A stretch of 64,000 bases of DNA from Azorinus chamasolen (lineage: Eukaryota > Mollusca > Bivalvia > Cardiida > Solecurtidae). Below, one piece after another: positions 44,968 through 54,299 of the stretch. Location of the stretch: assembly GCA_963576725.1 (NCBI GenBank), contig OY755242.1, forward strand, positions 28,446,725 to 28,510,724. The letters run 5' to 3'. The position numbers and the translations under genes were made by a program. A model generated the notes under the pieces. It was not told the origin of the DNA and did not search any database. It saw only the letters and a list, made by a program, of their open reading frames with translations. Each line of letters starts with the position of its first letter. The first letter of the stretch is position 1.

Positions 44968-45639
44968 GCAGAGTATGGCGTGACAAACGTGGCATCATTC
45001 AATTTCACATTTTTCATTTGATATTTTTTTTATCCAATACATGTATTTTCTTTTTCTCATTTGATGTTTTTGAACATTTTTCATTTGGGTTTTTTATCCA
45101 ATGTTTTCTTTTTCTCATTCGATGTTTGAACATTTTTCTTTATTCAATGTTACGAACAAATTTCATTTGATGTTGCGAATAAAAATTCATTCGATAATTT
45201 GCCCCATGGGATAGGCTACTATAGATGGAGTTGTAAGCTAGAAATAGCACAAGGTTCACCAATACATTGGCAAGTGAAAAACGGTTAACTAGAAGCTGTT
45301 TTATGTATTTCTTGAGCACACATGTGTAATTGATAATTTATTTTATTAATGAATTATGTTCTTTTGTCAATAAGTGTCCGTGTTAAAGATCTAACCATGC
45401 CATTTTGAAGCTGAGTGATTTGTTCGTCCAACGAAATGCGAGCTTACAACTCCATCTAGTAGCCTATCCCATGAGGCAAATTATCGAACGAAAAATGGCT
45501 TTTTCGCAACATCAAATGAAAGTTCGTAACATTGAATGAAGAAAAATGTTCAAACATTGAATGAGAAAAAGAAATTATTGGAAAATCAAATGAAAAATAT
45601 GAAATTGAATATTGCAACGTTTGTCACGCCATATCAGAG
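44968..45639. mobile_element. Second foldback element with TATGG ends and minisatellite arms
   Basis: TATGGCGTGACAAACGT at 44974 inverts to the end at 45633. Outside are GCAGAG and TCAGAG, a 5-of-6 match to a 6-bp target duplication. The arms contain degenerate units on TTTTTCATTTGATGTT and its complement. The inner ends pair through GGCTACTATAGATGGAGTTG near 45210-45240 and 45440-45465. Confidence 0.75.
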
Positions 45640-45724
45640 AAACTTAATTTTGTGTACGTATACCATAGCGTATACTACTCACACAGGAGTACGGTTTTAA
45701 CCACGTGTGCTTTAGTTTATAGCT

Positions 45725-45928
45725 AATTATTTCGCTGCCAATGTTGCATCTGTGATTACCTATGCAAATAGTTTGGATCCTGATGAGACACTCGGTAACT
45801 CGTCGTCTCCTCAGGATCAAAACTATTTGTTACTATGGTAATGTATTTGCAAGAAAGTGGGAGAAAATTAAACAAAGAGAAATTGTAGCAGACAACAAAT
45901 GTTGCAGACGACAATATTTAGCAGCGAA
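45725..45928. mobile_element. Family F MITE, ends decayed
   Basis: 'ctaattatttcgctgccaatgttgc' to 'gcagacgacaatatttagcagcgaac'. The hairpin at 45765-45832 has GATCCTGATGAG facing the complement of GATCCTGAGGAG. Confidence 0.6.
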
Positions 45929-45990
45929 CAAAATATTTTTTTCCGTTCTGATTATGTTTGATAAATGATGTAAAGCAGCGTTCATAATAA

Positions 45991-46193
45991 TACAGTAAAA
46001 CCCCTCTCATGCGACCGCTTAATGAATAAACATGGTTGTCTTTATAAGCAGGTGGTTGCTTAATGCAGGACGAAAGTTATGCAGAAAGCTCCTAGAGGAG
46101 CTTTCTGCATAACTTTCGTCCTGCATAAAGCTACCACCTGGCACCCGGAATTATACCCTTGTTTGGTGGTCGCATTAGAGGGTTTTTTCTGTA
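45991..46193. mobile_element. TA hairpin MITE, family H
   Basis: TACAGTAAAACCCCTCTCAT to AGAGGGTTTTTTCTGTA. The palindrome is about 46040-46140 with the tip AGCTCCTAGAGGAGCT. Confidence 0.8.
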
Positions 46194-46511
46194 CATACAA
46201 GATAACATTGACCCAATAACTACAGGCACAACCACTTCAACAACTTGGTCAAACAAACGCACTATCATGATACTACATGAAACTGCTGCTTCAGTAGATA
46301 GGTCTTATCTAACGCATATCCTCAGTTAAAACACCAATATTGCACATTGGTTCTCTGGTAGCATTCTGAAGGCAGAACAGAACAGAATATACCTTTATTG
46401 AGTCATACATAGCGTTATGTAAAAGCCGATGAACAAAAATTGTAGTTGTAATATAATGAATTGAAGTATGATGAGCAAATAGTTCGTCTCTAGAAAAGAG
46501 TCCTAGGTTAT

Positions 46512-46765
46512 CAGACCTTAGTCCATTCTCAAGCGCCTGATTGGTCATATTATGAGCTTGCTCAAAATCTGACCAATCAGCTGCTTGAGAATGATCTCTG
46601 ACTTAAGCAAACGTTTTATAACATCGGGACAAGGTTTTCTTATTCATATTACTGTTCTTCATTTATTTGTTCAAATGCATATTCAGAATGTCAATCAAAC
46701 AATCCTGATCCTGATGAGACGTTGATTTATTTGACGTCTCATCTAGATCCAAACTTCAAAGGTAC
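46512..46765. mobile_element. Fragments of family I and family F elements
   Basis: 'ttctcaagcgcctgattggtcat' and its partner at 46520-46600 (family I), followed by an F-type hairpin (CCTGATGAGACGTTGATTTA) at 46700-46755. Confidence 0.5.
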
Positions 46766-46815
46766 AGCTTTTCTTGTAGTGTGCTAATGTTAGTAGGAGG
46801 GTAATACCGACAGTA

Positions 46816-48621
46816 TAATAGAATCAAGCATGGGTTATGTTAAAGACGGGGGTTTCTATACCCGAAGTTGGTCTGTTCTAGTCGGAAACGAGCTTTAGCG
46901 AGTTTCCGATAGGAACAGACCAACCGAGGGTATAGAACCCCCCGGCTTTAACAAAACCCATGCTTGATTATTTTTCTCGCTGATATACGCTCTAAAACCA
47001 CGTGAATTAACGAATTTTGTGAAGTACTACTTTACATTGCGTAATACGACTTCCATATCTAATAGCAACAGACTGCAGCATAACTTTAGGCGTGACACCA
47101 AAATGACGTCATTTGTTATGACAACCACAAACGTTACGTTTTGGCGTAAAATATAAATGACTGAGTGACTACAAAACAACGTATTCGGTTAATTAAATAG
47201 GCTTTTAAAGTGTTTATATGATTAATAGAATTTCATATTCGTGGTAATTACTTATATTAATTTCAATTCATAAGGATGTTGCCTATAGAAATGTTGGTAT
47301 AATACTGTAAGAATTCCTTCCCTTGTATTGATTTTACCCAGTCGCGCGTATGAATACACTAGTCACGGGGTGTTCCAGATAAGGATTTCTAGTACGGCTA
47401 TTTTTAGTAACTCAGCTTATCTAGCACGGCTGAGAAGCGAGAATAACTTTTCTCGCTTCTCAGTCGTGCTAGATAAGCTGAGTTACTAAAAATAGCCGTA
47501 CTAGAAATCCTTATCTGGAACACCCCGTGACTAGTGTATTCATACGCGCGATTAGGTAAAATCAATACAAGGGAAGGACTTCTTACAGAATTATACCAAC
47601 ATTTCTATAGGCAACAACCTTATGAATTGAAATTAATATAAGTAATTAGCACGAATATGAAATTATATTTATCATATAAACACTTTAAAAGCCTATTTAA
47701 TTAACCGAAGACGTTGTTTTGTAGTCACTCAGTCATTTATATTTACGCCAAAACGTAACGTTTGTGGTTGTCATAACAAATGACGTCATTAGAGGGTTAA
47801 TACACGTTTTTTCGGGCAATAACATCTGCAGTGTCCCGAGGGACTGTTGTTGGCCCGAGCCCGAAGGGCGAGGGCAACAACATTCCCGAGGGACACTGCA
47901 GATGTTATTGCCCGAAAACAAACGTGTATTAACGCTATTCTTGCATAAAACCAATTTTCCGCTCTCCTGCATCAATTTAATTCTTCAAAATACAAGCAAA
48001 ACAACGGCAGCAAAACTATACACTTCTTTGACACTTCGTCGATTTATGCTGTTTCCGGGCCACAGTTTTCTTTTCGACGTCAATTCATGATTGTATCAAA
48101 TACCGTTTACACGGAATTTCATTCAATATGTCTATCACTAAAAACAGTTCATTGTCGGTGCTCCTGGAAATACTCACACCCCGGCGTTCACCACGCTGTA
48201 GCATTCGCGTCCATTGGTTACCTTAGGCCCGTAATAGGTATAATTAAAACCGGTCAACAACAGCGCGTGAGCACGAGAATCGCCTTGTTAATACATGGTC
48301 TAGCGGGACTACAACAGCACGTTTTATGCAAGAATTTGGTGTCACGCCTAAAGTCATGCTGCGGTCTGTTGCTATTAGATATGGAAGTCGTATTACGCAA
48401 TGTAAAGTAGTACTTCACAAAATTCGTTAATTTTCTTGGTTTTAGGGCGTATTTCAGCGAGAAAAATAATCAAGCATGGGATTTGTTAAAGTCGGGGGGT
48501 TCTATACCCTCGGTTGGTCTGTTCCTATCGGAAACTCGCTAAAGCTCGTTTCCGACTGGAACAGACCAACCTCGGGTATAGAAACCCCCGTCTTTAACAA
48601 AACCCATGCTTGATTCTATTA
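46816..48621. mobile_element. 1.8-kb nested palindromic element
   Basis: TAATAGAATCAAGCATGGG inverts to the end at 48621. Outer arms (46816-47103, 48335-48621) each contain their own ~107-bp hairpin. Inner arms (47104-47435, 47442-47791) are about 96 percent identical around a spacer of a few bases. The right arm alone carries about 540 extra bases (47792-48334). These include a 137-bp hairpin with a CCCGAGCCCGAAGGGCGAGG loop and a block bounded by ATTCTTGCATAAAAC and its complement (47937-48335). No protein is evident. The small differences between arms argue against a fold-back assembly artefact. Confidence 0.8.
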
Positions 48622-48629
48622 CTCTATAG

Positions 48630-48735
48630 CAGTCAGTCAATGAACATGGTTATCTTTAACAGCAGGTGGCTGCTCATATGCAGGACGAAAGTAAGCAGAG
48701 AGCTACTATTTAGTTTCTACCGTCTAGCATTAAAG
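48630..48735. mobile_element. Family H MITE fragment
   Basis: 'gcaggtggctgctcatatgcaggacgaaagtaagcagagagct', one half of the H palindrome. Confidence 0.5.
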
Positions 48736-48892
48736 ATGCATTCTGCTCGTATATTTGAAAAAAAAGCGAAACAAAATTACTTCTGAGTCCGAGTCTATGT
48801 GACTTGAAACTCAGTCATGGGCATGGTAATGAAAGAGTTGTGTGCTCCACAAGAATGTATCCTAAGGTACTACGGGAATCTGTCAAATGCTT

Positions 48893-49901
48893 GTTCTAAG
48901 CACAGGGGTCTGGACCGTTTCATGGGAGTCTATATGTACTATATAATAACAAGGGTTCCAACTAGCAGAATGGACAGCCGTGAACCACAAGTACAAATAT
49001 GAATGTAACTCTTGCAATTTCAATGATAATTTTGTAATTCTTTCGGCTATTGAAATCCAATATATTTTACTATCAAATGCATATAATCTTCTGACGGTAA
49101 CCTATGTACATTTATCAATTTAACAATGATTTTCCCAAAAGTGCACGTGTTTTCTGGGTCATTGACAAACGTTCGTTCACCCCGGTTTCACTATATCACA
49201 GCCATAACCTGGCGAATTTCAATTCAAAAGATGGCGTGGTTCAATAAAACAACCCAATTATATCACCAATCTCCATTTGTTTTTTCCTCTAAATAAGTAA
49301 GGAACTAGCAACAGCGGCCTTTTCGTCTGTCGTTATGTTTCTATTTCGGATGCTGCCATTTTGCAACAAATTTACATGGAGCCATTTCACTGGATGAGCG
49401 AAGGAAAAGTTGGGAAATCCGTGACGTCACGTACAATGGCTCCTTTCTCGACGATTTGAAGCAAACTGACAAAACTCGCTAGTTTTCCATAATTCTTTTG
49501 ATGCTGGGGACTAAAAAATTGGAGGTGGGTGATAGAATTGATTCGTTTTATTGAACCACGCCATTTTTTAACTGCAAATTGCCAGGTTATTGCTGTGATC
49601 TAGTGAAACCGGGGTGAACGAACGTTTGTCAATGACCCAAAAAACACGTGAAATTTTGAGAAAATCATTGTTGGATTGATACTTGTTCATAAGTTACCGT
49701 TATAAGATTATATTTATTTGATAGAAAAATATATTGGCTTTCAATAGCCGAAAGAATTACGAAATCATCATTTAAATTGTAAGAGTTACAGTCATATTTG
49801 TACTCGTGGTACACGGATATCCGTTCTTCTAGTTGGAACCCTTGTTATTATATAGTACATATAGACCCTCATGAAGCGGTCCAGACCCCTGTGGTTCTAA
49901 G
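48893..49901. mobile_element. hAT-like non-autonomous element with 8-bp target duplication
   Basis: CACAGGGGTCTGGACCG at 48901 and its exact complement ending 49893. GTTCTAAG is directly repeated outside both ends (48893-48900, 49894-49901). An 8-bp duplication and CA(C)AG-type ends fit the hAT superfamily. The inverted repeats are long, about 360 bp at roughly 85 percent identity, leaving a ~270-bp centre. No transposase. Confidence 0.9.
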
Positions 49902-50165
49902 GTTCTCTGTGGTTTTGTCAGTGTATGTCCTGAATTGGTCCTTGACTCTGTCAGAGTGTAGGGTAGGTCCGTGCCTTGGTCGCAATATGTTTAAGGGTGT
50001 TCCGTGACTCTATCAGTGTGTGTCCTAATGTTGTCCCATGGCTCTCCGAGAATGTTTCATAGGATAGTTCCATGGCTTCATTAGAATGCAACTTATGCTT
50101 GTTCCGTGACTCTGTCAGAATGTGTCCTTTGATTACTCAGTGACTCGGCAGAGTGTGTCCTATGA
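49902..50165. repeat. Degenerate ~46-bp tandem repeat
   Basis: About six units built on 'ttccgtgactctgtcagagtgtgtcctatg'. Confidence 0.65.
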
Positions 50166-50174
50166 TTACCCCCG

Positions 50175-50275
50175 GAACTTTCTGCATGACCCTACTGTAG
50201 ACAACCGCCTGCCCGAAAGACCTAAATTCATCCTTATCAAAATTCCGTTTTAGAGGGTTTTTACTTTACTTCCCG
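50175..50275. mobile_element. Family H MITE fragment
   Basis: 'aactttctgcatgaccctac', 'aaccgcctgcccgaaagacctaaattc' and 'ttttagagggtttttac'. Confidence 0.5.
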
Positions 50276-50297
50276 CTTGCATAAAACCGGATACCTG

Positions 50298-51319
50298 TTT
50301 TGATTGCCCTACTTTTCCATCCAATCAAAGAGCCGCATTCTTGATATTTTTTAATCTCTAATTCTCATACATTTTATAAAATCGACTCTAACTTTCGAAG
50401 ACGAACCTTCCAGTGCGCATGTGCAACAAAGCTCCGCCCACGACTTGAAAAAAGAACGAGTTTCTATGTTATGACGTTTTCGACACGCGAACGAGTGTTC
50501 ACGTGTGTAAAACGTAGAGAGGAAGACTGTGTAAACAACTGAGAGGCAGGGTTATAGATCCGGTAATTGGGCTGTCGTGGACTAAAATGGACAAATAAAT
50601 CACGAAACACCCCACCTGTTGAAGCAGGCTTATTGAAAAAGGACTAATGTCAATAAGCAAATAAATCAGGAAAAATAAGAACAAACCTGTATTTAAAACC
50701 GTAATCCGTTCAAAAAACGTAAACGATCAAACCTGTAATCTTTTTAAGCCTTTACATGTTTATTTTTATTTTAATGTTATGCCCATAATGAATGTTTAAT
50801 ATTAATAAGCTGTATTTTTATATATCTAAATGAGGTTTCGGTAGCAGTGAATATTTAAGTTTGTGCAAACCGAGTAGACCCTAATCAAACAGCATATGAG
50901 CTGTCTGACCAGGGTCTTCTTGGCTTGCCAAGTGGTCAAAAGGCGTCACATACTATAAGCTAATGTGTTATCATTTTAGATATCAATTGCGAGTTTTTGC
51001 GTCCGTTTTTCACAAGAATTATTTTTTTCACAGTTTTGGGGATACGTATAGATTTTGTCGGCCATTATTATTTGGACTACTAAAATTGTGTAAAAAATGT
51101 TCTACACACAGATGGGGAATATTTGATTATTTAACACAGCCAAATAAGGCAATATTTACAAGAAAAAAGGCGCGAAACCAGTTTCACTGTGTAGGATTTT
51201 CAAAACATAAACACGTGAGAATTTTAACAAAGACGACGTTTGTTTGATTGGTGGATGTTCTGAGTATTTTCCATAAACGAGTGTGGCTTTTAGGTGGACC
51301 ATAATCACGTGACTATATA
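50298..51319. mobile_element. Element X, copy 3, left part
   Basis: From TGATTGCCCTACTTTTCCAT to ATAATCACGTGACTATATA it follows copies 1 and 2 with many substitutions and small indels, then stops. The missing right end resumes at 57031. Confidence 0.8.
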
Positions 51320-52900
51320 TAAAAGTACAAAAATGAGTCATGCAGGAAACACCACATACAGAACAAACAGTCGCCCGAACAGCAACACAAGGAAACAGCA
51401 AATATACACAACTATAACAAGAAATATCTTTTAAAAAGATATTCAGCGGCATTCAAATATTGACATAATGTACAAAACAATAATGATATTAAATCTCTGC
51501 CAACTTAATTTCAATTTCGAGATTTTGTTAGTACAGGGGACTCGATCTATGAAGGGTTGCTTGTAATTATACTAGCAGAGAGGCATGCAATGGAAATGAC
51601 TTGGAGTAGAATAAGCAATTGTGGAAAAAATCAAGTTACTTTATAGGAAATCACTATTAAAATGTACAATGTCAAAGTATTTTTTTTTAAAACTATCTGA
51701 AGTTAGTTCTTCATTTTACCTATTATAAAAATTTACTTGAAAGCATGTATATTTATATTGATATGAAGATAACTAATTGAATACACTTTAAATAAAGCGT
51801 ACATAATTTAGTTTTTGTTTGTGCAGAGGCTGTAATTACTTAAAGAAAGGTATTTATCTATAGCCTGGGTCAACGCATTAATTGACGTGTGTGCATCATC
51901 ATTAGTGACACCATTAACTGAATATACATGTATTTTTAAAACAATATAAAGTTAGCTATCTCAACCTACTACTCGATCCAAAGGGCCAGGTGATAGAGCC
52001 GTAACAATAGCCTTCAGTAAGTAGCTTTATATCACAGAGAGCGAATAACCAGAGCCTTAATTGGTGCTGTGGTCGGGGATAGTAATTAATACTATTAATG
52101 CCACTACTCTAATATACTAAACAACATTTCTTCTTTATTTCCTATAGCAATGCCTGTGAATTATGGTGGTTTCGGCAAACTACCTGTTCGTCAAAGTGGA
52201 TGTGATAAAATGTGGTATTAAATTGATAGCAAAATGATAATAAATGTTTAAAAGTTAGTTTAATAGTAGTTTTGGCAAACTGGCAATAATGCTCAGCAAT
52301 CATTACCATGAGGTGATAAGTACGATAATGGGTTAGGAACTGATATAAAGTATGACACACCGAAAATTGAATAGTCAAAATTGATCCACACCTTTTGAGG
52401 ATAATAGATCTATATAGTTTTATTCAGTAATATTGTTTATGTATTATATACTCTAGTTTTGATAATGACCAAAGCAATAAATAATTCATATTGTTTTACC
52501 GGTCATGGTAATAAACAACTATGTGACTACAATATTGTACATGTATTTGAATCCACCAAAAGTTGAACTAAACAACATTTTGACTGAAAACAAAAAGCAT
52601 AAAGTGAGTGGCAAACAGTTTGGACCAAGACTAAAATCAAAACTGAATGGGATAGTAAATCATTAGTAATGTGTTATGTGGTCTGGGGCTGTTTTAATGA
52701 CTAAACAATGTGACTATAGTATTTGAAAGCACCTCTTTATCACTCATTGTACCCAAGGTTGAGTAAGTGTGAATATGTCACCTGCTTAGCTAATATCCTG
52801 ATCTGTATGAACCAAAAAATGGACCACATATCAATATTTAACATATAGATAGTTATTTAATGATTTTGATTATTCAATTTTTGCTTTTTAATACAAATTT
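51320..52900. other. Insertion block: no gene recognised
   Basis: AT-rich sequence inside the interrupted element X. Only a short F-type hairpin scrap (GGCAAACAGTTTGGACC) near 52610 is recognised. Confidence 0.4.
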
Positions 52901-52904
52901 TCAA

Positions 52905-53012
52905 TTTTTGCCGAAACGTCCTAGGCCGAATAAATAGATGGCCAAAACGTCCTGGGTCGAAACATCCGGGGCGAAACTTCCTATGCCGAAACGTCCTACA
53001 TTCAGTTTGGCC
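52905..53012. repeat. Short tandem repeat GCCGAAACGTCCTAG-type
   Basis: Five or six units of about 18-20 bp on 'gccgaaacgtcctaggtcgaa'. Confidence 0.75.
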
Positions 53013-53199
53013 ATGTGTAGAGGCATTATACAACAACTGTATGCCAGTCAATGGATTAACTAATGAAAATACGGTTTACTAGGAAATTCTAGTAGGTCAT
53101 ATGCAAATTACAATGTAACATAGTTTCTGATTGGTGGAAAACTAGAACAAAAGTGAAAATAGACAGCTAACCGCTGAAAAAAACATTAAGAGACGCAAC

Positions 53200-54178
53200 A
53201 AGAGATGTCACAGTCACGTGACAAATGCCCCCCAAAATTGTACCCTGTGACCTTGACCTTTGACCCATGGACCCACATCGTCTTTGTGTGGTGAACATTT
53301 GTGCCTGGTTCCTTTGAAATCCATTCACAGATAAACAAGTAATTATACCCTGTGACATTGACCTTTGACATATGTACCAGGGAGCTGAACGCGACACATC
53401 GTCTTTGTCTGGTGAACGTCTGTGCCAAGTTATATTGAAATCCATTGATAGATAAAGATGTTACAGACCGGACACGAAATTTGTGACAAAGTAATTGTAT
53501 TCTGTGACCTTGACCTTTGACCCATGGACTATGGAGTTGAAAGCGACACATTATCTTTGTCTGGTGAACATTTGTGCCAAATCATATTGAAATCCATTGG
53601 TATATAAAGAAGTTACAGACCGGACACGAAATTTGTGACAAAGTAATTGTACCCTGTGACCTTGACCTTTGACATATTGACATGGGAGTTGAAAGCGACA
53701 TATCGTCTTTGTGGTGAACATTTGTGCCAAATTATATTGAAATCCATTGATAGATAAAGAAGTTACTGACCGGACACGAAATTTGTTACAAAGTTATTTT
53801 ACCCTGTGACCTTGACCTTTGACCCATGGACCTGTGAGTTGAACGCGACACATTGTCTTTGTGTGGTGAACATTTGTGCCAAGTTATATTGAAATACATT
53901 GATAGATAAAGAAGTTACAGGCCGGACACGATATTTGTTACAAAGTAATTGTACCCTGTGACCTTGACCTTTGACCTGGGAGTTGAACGCGACACATCTT
54001 CTTTGTGTGGTGAACATTTGTGCCAAGTTATTTTGAAATCCATCCACAGATAAAGAAGTTATAAAAGGGACACGAATTTGGGACGGACGGATGGAAGGAC
54101 AGGCGGACGGACGGACGGACAGACAGACGGAAGGACGGACAATGCGATTACTATATGACCGCCTTTGGGGGCATAAAA
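53200..54178. repeat. 152-bp tandem array with nuclear-receptor-like sites
   Basis: Six units carry TGACCTTGACCTTTGAC (second unit with one change) starting at 53248, 53353, 53505, 53657, 53807 and 53959. The last four intervals are 150-152 bp and the first is shorter. Each unit also has 'ttgtgccaagttatattgaaatccat' and 'gaagttacagaccggacacgaa'. It closes with GGACGGACGGAC runs and 'gcctttgggggcataaa'. Minus-strand open frames are repeat readings. Confidence 0.85.
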
Positions 54179-54299
54179 AGACAAAACAAACATACAATAG
54201 GGGGAAGATGGAAGTACCGCCTTGGAACGGTCAGTGACAAAAGTCACTGGGGGTTAAACCGGTTTATGGGCACCCAACCTCACACTTATTCCATCCCCA

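Noticed and set aside
46816..48621. Fold-back assembly artefact
   Set aside because: The inner arms differ at roughly a dozen scattered positions and one arm has private insertions; an artefact would give identical arms.
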